A stretch of 64,000 nt of DNA from Ancylostoma caninum. Its lineage: Eukaryota; Nematoda; Chromadorea; Rhabditida; Ancylostomatidae. The number at the start of each line of letters is the position of its first letter. Position 1 is the first letter of the stretch. The stretch lies in assembly GCA_037903475.1 (NCBI GenBank), contig JBAJFG010000561.1:124001-188000 (forward strand), given 5' to 3'. The notes under the pieces were generated by a model. That model did no database searches and was not told where the DNA came from. It saw only the letters and a list, made by a program, of their open reading frames with translations. Position numbers and translations under genes: made by a program. Below are positions 51,001 through 60,953 of the stretch, piece by piece.

Positions 51001-54000
51001 CCGGATCGTTCGAACAGCTCGGAAGCAGTAGTAAGGCCTATAGCATACTACACGGCGACAGCGTCACCGTGATGGTGTCGCTGTTGCTGTGTAGTAGTGG
51101 CCTTAGGCCCATGGATACTTCACAGCGACACGGGAGGAAAATGAGTGGAAATGATGAGAACAAAACGTTACAAGTTCTCATATCTCATCATATAGCCTGC
51201 GTGGAATACCGTGCTGGCACAGGAGCAGTTGTGCGAAAACTTATGATGACGAGCGGTGTCAGCGTAGCTGTGTAGTATGCCATAGGCGTAAGAGTGGTGT
51301 TCCATACTTGTGTTCACTGTCCCTATAAGGTCTGATATTGCACAAGTTTGTTGTACACTCACAAACACTCCTCCGTGTTCGAGCACGGTAAGTCATACAA
51401 GCTAACAGTTGCTGATCTGATTTGACATGTGTCGCGAGTATTTGTTGAGTAAGGAGCTAAGCGCCGGAAGGTTGCTGGATTAATAATAAATCACTAACAT
51501 AGAAGCTCTCATCACACAATGATGAAGAAGAAACGATCAAATGAAAAAAAACATTAACGCATTTCTGGATACCGGCGCACTGCATCCGCACCGGCGGATC
51601 TCTCGCATATTGGTTTTCGCGGTGCAGGCACACCCCTATGGCAGCATTGGACCCTTTATCATTACTGTTGGTCATCTACTTTCCTACCCACGCAAGATAC
51701 GGCGCGCCATCCCGTACTCTCGTACACAGACATGCATGGACCTACACATTTATTGCAATGTACATAGAAAATGATCATCACGTACGATTACTGCGATCTG
51801 CTGCAAGAAAAGAATTGTTCATGCCGGGGATAGCTTAGTTTCTTGAAAATAAAACTGTTTTTGGAGGATAATACGCAGCTTCATTCGTTTTATGAATAAA
51901 ATTCAACTCATTGGGTGAATAAAGCTGCTGATAGAGGCGATCAACTCCTCATGCAGAGAATACCTTACAATGGAAGGATACTGGGTGGCCGTAGCCATCC
52001 GTGATTCGATGTGGACTACTAAGTAGATGCAGTTTTCCCGTTGATTCCGAACTCGTAGTCCAAAGTTCCTGTGGAGTTCTGTATAGTGAGCTACAGCTTT
52101 CTTTTCGCGCTGATTTGAGAAAGCGTACTCATTTATTGGCTCAGGATGTGCTTGTTAGCTGTTTTAGTGTCATCAAACTACAGTTTGCTTCAGGAGAGAA
52201 CAAAGGCATTGATTGTTTGCTTACAATGCGGCTGCCTTACCCCGATTTATATGAGGACTGTGAGTGTGTTAGTTAGTGACTTTGAGTGCGGCCCTTATAC
52301 ACCAACTCAAATCGGGGTCAGGCAGCTGCTCCGGCAGCACTCAGTCAATACTTTTTTTCCCTCTCGAAGCAGTTTGAAGACACTAAAACAGCTATCAAAC
52401 ACAACCTAGAGCCAATAAGTGAGTACTCTGTGTTAAATTAGCGCGAAAAGAAATAGAACCGAATTCCTCCGGAGATTTGGATTATGGAGTCGAAATTAGC
52501 ATCAAAAACTGCATCTCGTAGTCCATATCTCACCACGAATGGCCATGGCCACCACGTATCCTTCCCTTGTTAGCTACCTGGTGAATAAAACTCCGCATCC
52601 GCCGGGCGCGCAACGCACTCGCTCTTGCACCAGCATGTGCAATTTGCACGTGATTGCATGTATAGAGATATGGCCCCAAAGAAACCTGATTTGAATTGCA
52701 AAGAACAAAAGTTCACTAGTCTTCCTTGGAAAAATGTCGTTCATGAACGCGTATCTCACCTAGTTCACTTATGGAAATGCCCATTTATGAGTAGAGATCC
52801 TTGGATCAGAAATGAACATTTAGAAATTTGGCGCACTTTCTGCACTTTCCATGCAAAAGTTCTGGTCAGTATCGGCCTTTGGATAGTCGGGCTCTGTATT
52901 TTCCCACATGCATATGTTTCACATTATAACGCTTTTATGCTTTAGTCTGATGAACATTTGAAGAACATTTATGTAATGAAACATTTTCAGATATTTCCAA
53001 ATGAAGCATTTGAAGTGTACGAGGAAAGTTGGAATGCCTACCCCTATTGCAAAACAATTATATCAGTAAGTTTCTCACCCGTTCCCTCTACTCATTAAAA
53101 TGGATCATGTTCTCTAAGCATCATGTAGTATGACGAAAGGGAGCAACATCTGTTGAATAAGGAGTAGAACCTCAGAAAGGGTTTTAGAAGCAAGTCGAGC
53201 TCTTCAGAATCCTGGATATATGGGGCAGAACTTCACATTGCTAATCGAGTCCATTCACCTCCCTGATAATGGATGCTCAGATAACGTACGTGTTTTTGCC
53301 AGATTTATATGCGAAAGCTATGAGCCCTGTGTTTTCTTTAGTGTTTCAATACTGTTCCAACTTTAGCCACTGAATGCTCCGAGGAAAAGGGATATCATCT
53401 ACTTGGACATATGCGACGATGTTCTAATCGGTAAATGTAACTACCGCCCTGAGGCAGATCCTAAATTATTTGTATCCGAAAGAACTGGAAGAGGACAACT
53501 CAAACCGGACTGGACTTACTCTGCAACTCCAGTGGGTCAACACTCAGAATTCAATCTTTGATCAACAATTTTGATAAACCATGTTAGCCAATCAGCTCCT
53601 TAGGTTTTCATTTTAGGTTATGTGCTGCTATAAGCTCGTTACGGTTCATTTTAAATGGACTGGTCTTAGCAGTTTCGTAGAAAAGACAATACAAAAGCAA
53701 TATCCCAAAATTTTTACAAAATTCCACAGGTGAGGTTTGATTGCAATGTTGCGCCTTATAGTAGGAACTTCTCCTAACTTCCCTTGCGTTCCCTTCATGA
53801 AAGATTAATAATATTCTAGCTGTAATACTTTTGTTATGAACTTCTTTCCTTCAGGGAAGCCTTCTGCTGGATTGATTACTGGTTTGATCTCACTGATGAA
53901 GAATTGAGAGAGTTCGAGGAGAAGATCGCAAAGCAATTGTTAAAGCAACTCGCGGAGCCGGAAAAGAGAGGAGCAACCCTCGACGATGTACCTATTATGC

Positions 54001-54005
54001 ATTAA
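45095..54005 (+). CDS. Class I phosphatidylinositol transfer protein, complete gene
   Basis: Eight exons: 45095-45106, 45159-45266, 49754-49873, 52991-53065, 53208-53285, 53367-53531, 53617-53729, 53855-54005. All introns are GT..AG and join in phase to 273 residues, against about 270 in animal PITPs. The protein carries phosphatidylinositol or phosphatidylcholine between membranes in the cytosol. Family landmarks: MIIKEYRIPLP (1-11), [19 protein letters not shown] (20-38), [15 protein letters not shown] (62-76), [10 protein letters not shown] (93-102), a TGRG motif and DWTY in exon 6, [15 protein letters not shown] (189-203), [12 protein letters not shown] near 222-233, and an acidic/basic helical C-terminus. 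Thr64, Lys66 and Asn95 align with the mammalian headgroup residues Thr59, Lys61 and Asn90, and Cys100 with Cys95. The membrane-inserting Trp-Trp pair is Trp200-Thr201 here. Introns 2 (4.49 kb) and 3 (3.12 kb) are full of repeats; the others are 52-142 bp. Exon 6 uses a GTGGGT donor. Confidence 0.97.
45935..46135 (-). repeat. Dispersed repeat R3, copy 1 (in PITP intron 2)
   Basis: On the minus strand: CCTAGCAAGGGAACTCGTCC, ATTATTGAGTTTGTCC, AATAGGGTTTTTGAGTGTG, CATCATTGGAATCAGCACGT, CTCGATACCCATCATGAG and a GATACACTGCCATTGAG end. The same order appears on the plus strand at 48105-48298, and its 3' part at 54585-54697. Copies in opposite orientation inside one intron are about 2 kb apart. Confidence 0.75.
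46195..46315. repeat. Short inverted repeats rich in GCGAGCTCGC
   Basis: GCAGTGCGAGCTCGCGC at 46197-46213 and GCGAGCTCGCACTGC at 46278-46292 can pair. The block is markedly G+C-richer than its surroundings and precedes the TTCGAA tandem repeat. Confidence 0.5.
46317..46500. repeat. TTCGAATATTCGAAAATTCG tandem repeat, cluster 1
   Basis: Four copies of a roughly 42-bp unit made of the self-complementary core TTCGAATATTCGAAAATTCG and a variable GGNNCCG spacer, starting at about 46341, 46383, 46424 and 46466. The unit is largely palindromic, so single strands can form many hairpins. It lies in PITP intron 2. Confidence 0.85.
47545..47698. repeat. TTCGAATATTCGAAAATTCG tandem repeat, cluster 2
   Basis: Three to four copies of the same degenerate unit as at 46317. 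The right flank (ATTCGAATGTAAAACTCTAGAA then CTGCG, split here by a few bases) mirrors the left flank of cluster 1 (CTGCGTAGAGTTTT..AATCGAAT). The two clusters are therefore inverted copies of one element 1.2 kb apart. Confidence 0.8.
48105..48298 (+). repeat. Dispersed repeat R3, copy 2 (in PITP intron 2)
   Basis: Matches copy 1 (minus strand, 45935-46135) from TTCCTAGCAGAGAAGCTCGT through ATTGGAATCAGCACG and TCTCGATGCCCATCAT. It ends GAGACACTGCCTTTAA, so this repeat finishes with the AGGCAGTGTCTC terminus next to TTAA seen in the MITEs elsewhere in the window. Confidence 0.75.
48345..48960 (+). repeat. R1 copy 3, 59-bp minisatellite and R2 copy 2 in series
   Basis: 48375-48500 matches the reverse complement of 100-235, including GAGATCATATAAAAG and GGTGTGGTGGAG; the CATATAAAAG is TATA-box-like. 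48483-48699 is a minisatellite of about 3.5 copies, unit exactly 59 bp (starts at 48523, 48582, 48641; core GGAGTCGGTTCCAACGGTGT). 48710-48900 is the R2 repeat (reverse of 38875-39135). AATAAAAG at 48911 follows. A TATA-like start, internal tandem units and a poly(A)-like end could be the relic of an LTR-type or other transcribed element. This is all inside PITP intron 2. Confidence 0.75.
49070..49224 (+). repeat. MITE end, GAGACACTGCCTTTAA type
   Basis: GAGCTGAGACACTGCCT|TTAA at 49206-49224 is the family terminus. Upstream TTGGCCGAAATTTTCAAAAT and its mirror AATTCTCGGCCAAG (49061-49092) form a small hairpin. The other end of the element was not located. Confidence 0.45.
51034..51293. repeat. 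Hairpin repeat with a third arm
   Basis: 51034-51067 (GGCCTATAGCATACTACACG ..GTCACC) pairs with 51073-51109 (GGTGTCGCTGTTGCTGTG then TAGTAGTGGCC). A further copy GGTGTCAGCGTAGCTGTGTA then GTATGCCATAGGCG lies at 51254-51292. It can be read as a MITE whose terminal repeats are 51034-51067 and 51254-51292, with one end internally duplicated. It lies in PITP intron 3. Confidence 0.65.
51966..52572. mobile_element. Fold-back element of about 600 bp in PITP intron 3
   Basis: The two halves are inverted repeats along nearly their whole length. Matching pairs are GGATACTGGGTGGCCGTAGC (51975) with the reverse complement of 52535-52560, GTGGACTACTAAGTAGATGC (52012) with 52500-52525, CTTTCTTTTCGCGCTGATTT (52097) with 52435-52460, GTACTCATTTATTGGCTC (52127) with 52408-52427, and AGCTGTTTTAGTGTCATCAA (52158) with 52375-52400. 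The loop is about 60 bp (52249-52308). Identity is roughly 75-80% by eye, so it is older than the palindromes at 7922 and 54303. Transcribed as part of the intron, it would form a long imperfect double-stranded RNA. Confidence 0.85.
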
Positions 54006-54037
54006 AACAAGAATATCAGCAAAAATTCAAACGAGAG

Positions 54038-54043
54038 AATAAA
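54038..54043 (+). terminator. PITP poly(A) signal
   Basis: AATAAA begins 33 nt after the TAA stop (54003-54005). It is the first canonical signal downstream of the coding region. Confidence 0.8.
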
Positions 54044-54302
54044 CTGACGAAAATTACTCCCAGATATGTTCTTGACACACAACGTTATCAAAAAGTTTGT
54101 TTGCATGAAGAGTAACATTGTGTTGACAAAATCTCTTCTCAGTTTACCCAACAAATATACTCCATTGAAAGAAAACCTAATCTAAATCTTATGCAAAGTA
54201 CTGGGAGGTCAGAAATGCCACGAACGACATGTAGATGGTTAGATCTAATTGGAATGTGATAGCATTTCAACAGCTTCAAAGATGATGAACGAAATGGCGG
54301 AG

Positions 54303-54539
54303 CCATCTAAATTCATACGACATACATAGCTATTATTTGAATCAAAAGGGTTCTTCCACAATAGAGATTCGCGCTCTATCCAGCTGATTTTGCTGCAATA
54401 GATTTCGACGAAAAGCCGTACACAGGCTTTTCGTCGAAATCTATTGCAGCAAAATCAGCTGGATAGAGCGCGAATCTCTATTGTGGAAGAACCCTTTCGA
54501 TTCAAATAATAGCTATGTATGTCGTATGAATTTAGATGG
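54303..54539. repeat. 237-bp near-perfect palindrome
   Basis: Arms 54303-54417 and 54425-54539 are 115 nt each with one mismatch (AATCAAAAGGG against AATCGAAAGGG) around a 7-nt loop GTACACA. The outer edge CCATCTAAATTCATAC of the arms is repeated once more directly at 54547-54563 as TATGAATTTAGATGGTT. There is no terminal-repeat plus target-duplication structure. The near identity indicates a very young inverted duplication. It starts 260 bp past the PITP poly(A) signal on the same strand. Confidence 0.97.
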
Positions 54540-54584
54540 TTTTATCGTATGAATTTAGATGGTTGTATCTAATTTTGCCTTAAA

Positions 54585-54700
54585 GATAAGGGTTTTTGAG
54601 AGTGCTTTCTGACATCGCACATCATTGGAATGAGTGCTTCGAGCTCCTGAATCTGTGGATATCTCGATACCCAACATGCGCTGAGACACTGTCTATAAGT
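54585..54700 (+). repeat. Dispersed repeat R3, copy 3 (3' part)
   Basis: AAGGGTTTTTGAGAGTGCT-like sequence, CATCATTGGAATGAGTGCTT, ATCTCGATACCCAACATG and GAGACACTGTCTATAA match copies 1 and 2 in order. The terminal TTAA is ATAA here. Confidence 0.65.
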
Positions 54701-56330
54701 TCTTGCACACTACATATAATGATGTTACATCATCTGAGATCGGCATAATGAAGTGATCTCTAAGGCCAAACTAATCCAACCCAGCGACTCTAGTAACTAA
54801 TCACAGCAGAAATATGCCGTCACTTGCTTTTCGAATGGCTCAAAATTGAGTGGAGAGCGCGCCAAACGATATGGCGGTAGTTTTCATGGCAGTTGCCTCA
54901 AAATATTTCCAGAACGTGTCGATACGATCCCAATCTGATAAAGACTCAGACACATTAGGGATGGCGTGCATCCGCACCGCTAAACCCTCTATCGTTTCCA
55001 CTAGCACGCCTGACACGTCTCTGATAGCTAGAGGTGATGGTTGGCTATGACATGGCTATGATACGCAGACAATGATAACGATATGGACGAAGGGTGAGCG
55101 GTACGCCGACACGCTACCGCAGATCGAACACACTTTAGGTGACTTTAGTAGACCTGTCGTGGAATCTCAATCCTCCCACGTAGGTCCACCTCTCTCTTGA
55201 AAACTCCTCAATCCGGTTTGCGGAAGCCTTCTCCCATATCGGCGAAGTAATGTCGATGCGATAGTAGGTGCCAATGGCTGTGAATAATCGGGTGTAATCG
55301 GTTAAGTGCAAATGTTCTCTCGAAATGATTTATGCTTAGCTGTTTATTGCGGTAATCCAACTTATATAGCCCTGGGCGTACTTCAAGCGACGCTATTTGG
55401 TCGACGCGACTAGATTTTGCACGAGCAATACAGCAGCGGCGACTGGATCGCGTGCTAGGGCATACATTTAATGAATGGCGACAGCACTAAATCATTCGTT
55501 GAGCTAATCCCACTGAAAATTCGTTATTTAAGCTGCATTCGCATTTGTTTTCCGTTCCTAGCTGTTGTAATCTGGTATAAAAAGCTTCCTACTTTTGAAT
55601 CGCGCCTTCTGATTGGTTTTGGAAGGCTATTTTGGCGTTTCAAACTAGTTCTAATTCTCTATTTGATCCACTGAGCCTACTTTTTGCGTTTTTTTTTCTG
55701 GAATCTTAGTAAAACATGCATAATTTGAAGGTATGCGAAGCAGGTTATGGACAAGGAATAGAAAATCACTTTGAAGTACTGACTTTAGGAAGGAATTAAG
55801 AGGATATTACGTATAAAAAGGGAAAGATTTACACATATTCTCATCAAATCTTGAGAGAAAGCCTCTCATAGTAAGGAATCTACACAAATGAATAGAAATC
55901 AACAAAATTTTCGAAAAAATAGCAGCGAAAAAACGAGCGATTGAGGAAAATCGCTGGAGAATCACAAAAAGGAGCATGCCCAGGCTGCAACTGAAGGGCA
56001 ATTTGGTCGCCACACCATTCCTTTTTTTGTAAAAATCGGCCGCGCGTCTACGGATTGCTTTTGAAAATGAATGCGCGTGGAATCACAACGTCATTGTTGG
56101 GATGTTTGCAATTTAAATCACGTGGCGACCAAATCGCTGTAGCTGCAAGTATACCCAGCCCTTATGGCATTTGTCATGGAGTAAACATCGGTGCAATTGC
56201 GGACCCAGTTCAAAGGCTACGTGCGAACTGCTGAAAACACCGCTCGCTTCAACTAACAATTTGATCTATTGGAATGGATCAGCTCGTGCGCGTATTGCAG
56301 CGCAACGATTATTCCGAGGTGAATGCTCTA
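54701..56330. other. Intergenic; R2-like piece, otherwise no gene
   Basis: 55285-55340 (GTGTAATCGGTTAAGTGCAA..AATGATTTATGCTTAGC) resembles the end of R2 at 39070-39125. A GTCGCCACACC / GGCGACCAAAT pair occurs at 56007-56020 and 56122-56132. No exon or RNA gene recognised. Confidence 0.4.
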
Positions 56331-56339
56331 TATTTATAA

Positions 56340-56830
56340 AGGTTTGCTCGTGTATATAAGCGGAAAGGAGGGAGTGGTTGATTCAGACACAAATGAAATG
56401 GATAGTGTATACAGAAACGGAAGGAAGTAATGCGCACCTAGAATGGACGGTAATGGCGGTGGCCCATTCGCGGCCTCGAGACGGACGTAGCGCGACCGCG
56501 CCGCGCGCGCCGGGATTGGTGTCGTCGTCGCCGGAATGCTATTTCTAGGGACCTTTCCTCCCGATTTGCTCGAAAATCCTTAAAATCGTGTAGAAAAGCT
56601 GCTATAAATTGCAAAACAGTAGCAGAACGCATAGGCTACGGCGCGTGCGGCGCGGTTGCGCGACGTCCTTCTTGAGGCTGCAGATGGGCCAACGCCATTG
56701 ACGTCCACTGTAGGTCATGTACAATAGGTAGGAAGGATGACCGAAACAGGCAGCCAGTGCACCCCTCATGCAGAAATGGACCTGTCTGAAGGCGTTTCGC
56801 CACTTTCGTGGTGATAGTACATCCTATCAT
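56340..56830 (+). repeat. Dispersed repeat R1-like copy interrupted by a MITE
   Basis: GTGTATATAAGCGGAAAGGA, GACACAAATGAAATGG and GCGCACCTAG (to 56441) followed, after the insertion, by TAGGT..AATAGGTAGGAAGGA and CCCCTCATGCAGAAATGGAC match 40393-40560 block by block. TATATAAG is TATA-like. No coding frame. Confidence 0.75.
56442..56710. mobile_element. MITE with about 70-bp inverted ends, TAG duplication
   Basis: The left end starts AATGGACGGTAATGGCGGTG, and the reverse complement of the right end starts CAGTGGACGTCAATGGCGTT. Similarity continues for about 70 bp through GGCCCAT, GACG and GCGCGACCGCGCCG-type blocks. TAG flanks both sides (56439-56441 and 56711-56713). The related unoccupied copy at 40481-40500 has a single CTAGGT, supporting the insertion point and the three-base duplication. 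The extremely G+C-rich ends contrast with an AT-rich centre. Confidence 0.85.
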
Positions 56831-56869
56831 TCCTATCGACCCATCTTCAGGTATTTGGAATCCATAAAT

Positions 56870-56892
56870 CCAAAAAGGTATTACCTTTTTGG
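56870..56892. repeat. 23-bp perfect palindrome
   Basis: CCAAAAAGGTA, one T, then TACCTTTTTGG. Isolated; function unknown. Confidence 0.8.
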
Positions 56893-58600
56893 ACCCCTCA
56901 CCATAACGGTGAAGCGGTAGCTCACCACTCTATGCCACGCCCCTTCCCCCCTCCCAATTTCTCCCAGTCACACACACATACACTTTCCATTTACACTTTT
57001 CGTTTTTTCGTTCCTTTTTTGTAATGAATTCACTGCTGATTCATTTGGATATGATTTTTTCTTCCCGGGCTTCCTTACCACTGTCAGGGAAAGAAGGCCC
57101 GCTGACATCATACCCTAAAGGACAACACTATTTTTTATTTCGTATGCATTTTGCTTCTTCCTACTCTCATTTCATTTCATGTTGTCGCATGACATCCCAC
57201 CCCCTCTCTCACCGGTTTTGATTTTTCTATCTAGTGAAATTTTCAATGGTTGTTTTTATTTTGAATCACAAGCTCCCTCGTTTTTAAGCTCGGTATTGCT
57301 GGTTTCTTCTCCTTGAGAAAGGGGACCCCGTGATACTAAAACTGGATGATAGGAATGTTGTTCCGATCAATCCCCGATGTGTTCCGTGCCACACCCTTGC
57401 ATGCAATGCCTCTTCTTTCAAGTGCCAGGAAAGGTTACTTCCATGCATGCACTTTGTTGCGCAGAACGTGCAGTTTGCAACCACGGAATTTCACACGGGT
57501 TCAGATCGACTGAACTTCGCCACCTTGCTCCCGAGTTATCGGCTGAAATTCCAAATTTTCAAAAATGGTGTGCATTTCTGTTTCTTAGCTCTTTACACCT
57601 AACCATGAGTTCTGTTTCTTTCTTGAGGGGTGTCTCTGTAGTGAACATTCTATTTCCTTTTTGTTTGCGCTTCTTCTCATATAGAGAAGAAAAATTAGTT
57701 TAGTATTTAGTTGCGCCAAAAAATTCGTTTACAAAAAAAGCAGCATCATCCACTCTAGATCTGAACCACCCGTGTAACTCGGCCACTTTGCTATAACGCA
57801 GCAAATCGGTAACATCTGAGAACCATTTTATTTGGAGTTCTGACACGATTGACCACTTCCTCATATTCAAAAACCCAGGATCGCGCTGAAATCTTAACAC
57901 GTTTTTTCATGGGCGATGCTCTAAGTTGATTTTTTGAATCTTTTTTATCCTAGAATTGGTTTCCTTTCAAAGAGGCAGCGGAGAATGCATTCCTTTGTCT
58001 TCAGCGAGCAACAACCTTGTGGGCTTTTGAGTCAGTACATTTTTGGATCAAATGATTAGTTTTATATTGTTTAGCAGCCATAACAAGACGCACGCTCCGC
58101 CCAGGAAACGAGTCGCAGCTTCTGGCATTCACTTTGATAGTGTAATTTTTACTTCCTTTCACTTCCCCTAATGGGGAGAAGTTGCGGGCTTTTCCCAGCT
58201 CCTCAACCAGTTTCATTGGTAGAGATAGATGCCTTGTGGAGTATTCCTCTCGCACAATCAGCTAACCCGCCAAGTCCTGCTTCGCGCGTACAAGATGTGT
58301 CGGCAAATACAGTTAGTAAGAATTTCATGCATCATATCGATTATTTCATTTTCTAATGTTTTGGTCCCCAGAAATATAACAAGTCGTGGCGCCGTGTGGT
58401 CGCTATATCCTGCGCTCTTCCCACGTCCTTATTCCACACGTCATATCTAGCTTCTGTTCAATCTGTTGGTCTTGTATTCAAGTGGAACTTGTGTGAAACC
58501 TCGTGGCGGGTTTCACGCACTCGGATTCGTACTCTGAAACCAACAAGCCACCCTAACAGGTTAAGTAACAGTCGGTTTCTCCGTGGTTACGCACGAGCCC
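56893..58600. other. Region 5' of the LINE, no gene seen
   Basis: Pyrimidine-rich stretches near 56940-57010. The part close to 58600 may be the LINE 5' UTR, but its start cannot be placed. Confidence 0.4.
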
Positions 58601-58642
58601 AGTTCATCAAATCCATGACTCTGATCTTTCTGTGACATAGCA

Positions 58643-59400
58643 ATGGATTCGTTTCGCGTTGCTGAATTACAGAGGAAAACCAGAAGCATGGTCGCTACGG
58701 AGATCGGGAATTCAACCCAAAATGGACAGGAGGATGTGGAGAAAGCGCTACAACAGCTGCGGACTGACAAGAAAACACCGGTGTACTTGAAAATGCTCAT
58801 TACACATATGCTTAATGTTCGAGGTAGCCTTTCTTCTGTATCAGAGGAAAATCAGAAATTACACGAGCACGTTAGTTGTTTGCGTAAGGAGAATAGTACC
58901 CTTAAGCGTTCCCTTGCTGAAGCAGAACGTAAACTCTCTGCTATCGCTAGGACACCTGAAATGAGCTGTTCAAATGTAACCAATAGTTACGATGAGAGAG
59001 AACGACTTAGGTCAGACGTTGTTTATGGAATTAGTGAATGCACTGCTCCAAAGTCTACTGATGGGACAAAGAATGACTTTCTTTCTGTTACTAACGTTCT
59101 TGATAAACTAGATACTGAATGTGTCCCACAGGCGGTGTACCGGCTAGGCAGACCAGATCCCGAACAGAAATCACCTCATCAAAGTTGTTTTTTCCTCGAA
59201 TTTTTTTTAGAGACTCACCATAACAAGGTCTTTCCGGCTGCCTTCCACTCCTTATAAGGGGCATTTATTCGCCCCTCCTTTCAAAAGGAGGAGAGGGATT
59301 GCAACCGGGAAGCTAGACGCACTAACCATAGTTCTGTTGATGTACCTACGACAGCTACCCAGTCCACCCCAGTTAGCAGTGCGCCGGTAAACTACTAAGT
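58643..59400 (+). CDS. LINE ORF1 (coiled-coil nucleic-acid-binding protein), degraded 3' end
   Basis: The ATG at 58643 starts a 204-codon frame. Residues about 60-115 form a coiled coil (SVSEENQKLHEHVSCLRKEN and SLAEAERKLSAI). A block follows with RSDVVYGISEC, a VLDKLDTECVPQAVYRLGRP-like segment and DPEQKSP, as in ORF1 proteins of CR1/L2-type LINEs, where the C-terminal part binds RNA. The normal continuation (RPLKV.F.S...R..L) is visible only after a frameshift near 59185. ORF1 ordinarily packages the LINE RNA. The frame reads well to there, so this copy is not ancient. Confidence 0.75.
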
Positions 59401-60017
59401 GATCCTCGGAAACTTGTCTCAGGTCTGAATTCCTTAACTTGCAGTGTGCGCTCGCTCCAGAAAAATATTGCTCCTCTCAAATTGGCCATTAGGAGGCTAA
59501 GTTGTAATCAGAAACCGCTATACCAGAAACCTGGCTCAATGCATTGTGCATTCTTAACCCAATTTTAGGTGATTTGTGCAATGATTTTAGAGTTGTGAGG
59601 TGCGATAGAGTGCGTAAGAGGGGTGGTGGTGTACTAGTGCTTATCAGGTGTTCCATTGCTTTCGAAACTAAGTGGTTTGAATCTATACGATGCATATGCA
59701 TATGAAATTCTCTGCTGTGATTTGAAGTTGCTCAAGTCTACCGTCCGTATTACAGGTGTTTGTGGGGAACCTTCCTGTAGAATAAGCAACACTATTGAAC
59801 TAACATAGGTACAAAATGTTCAGTCTTCCTGCGAAAGTCAACATGTCACTAGCGGTGATTTTAACCTATCTGATATAAACTGGTTCAACTGGACTTCGGC
59901 TGGTACGTCACTTGCCTCGAAAAATTTCATTGAGATGTGCCGTTCATGTCATCCTGGGCAGTTTGTTCGGGCTCCAACCCGTAGTGGCCGTGTTTTGGAT
60001 CTGATTCTTTGTAACTA

Positions 60018-60953
60018 TACAGGGTGCGTGAAAAGTATTGACCGCCTTTTGCGACACATGAATTACATAGAAAATCGAAATTGGATAGAAGACCAAGAGA
60101 GACCGTTCTGTTGCCTAGAATCTCAACAACAATCTAAAACTAAGACATACATTTATTCGATCCGTTTTGTCTCGATTTTTGCCAGTTGTCAATAGACAAG
60201 ACGGGAGAAGGCCTCACTACGGCGTTGCTGGTAGTTATCTTTGACTTGATCCAGAGTTTTTTCTGAGAAGCTTTTGTGAAATTGAACAGTACTAAGAAAT
60301 AGTATATGCTCAGCCACCCAAAAATCCACTAATGAAAAGTCTCAGCTACTCCTGTCTGTGCGATGATTCGACTTTGTTTCCATATTTGTTAGCGGCGCAG
60401 AATAGGTTCCTATCATTATCTATGGTTTAAGCGCCAAAGTCAGCATGTGGCCCAAAAATGGTACTCAGCGGAAGCGCACTGCCAGTAGGATCAATTATGG
60501 GTTTACAAGTGGGCCGTTCCTTTTCTGAGAAGATTTTTCTCTAGCTCACAACGTAAAGACAGCGAAGAAATGTTGCACTAGAAACCATTCTCGAGCCATT
60601 CAGTTCCAAGTTACTGCCCACCTTACTCCTGCAGTTTCAAATCGTTGGATCGTACCACGTGTGCACCGTGAAGGAGCCTGCGTGTGCTATACCGTACCGC
60701 AGTACGGAGTCGCGAAGTTCAGAAGAAAGAAAGGATGAAGTCCACGACGGTCCCTACGGCGCATCACCTATGTCTTCCCTTGTGTTTTCCGCAGAGCTGC
60801 TCTCGAGTGTGGAGACAAAATTAGACAGAGATAGTCTTATATTGTTCGCCATATTGTTTTCTGTATGCTGTGAAGAAACTCGTCACATTTATTTGAAATA
60901 CTGAGGTTTTCACGAGCCATTTCAAGCGGTCAATATTTTTCACGCACCCTGTA
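60018..60953. mobile_element. Mariner-type element nested in LINE ORF2
   Basis: TA (60018-60019), CAGGGTGCGTGAAAAGTATT, then GACCGCC. The right end is GCGGTCAATATTTTTCACGC then ACCCTG, followed by TA (60952-60953). The 932-bp body has no transposase frame. Removing it with one TA restores the LINE reading frame exactly (CNY|TYPVEEL), which confirms the borders. Confidence 0.92.
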
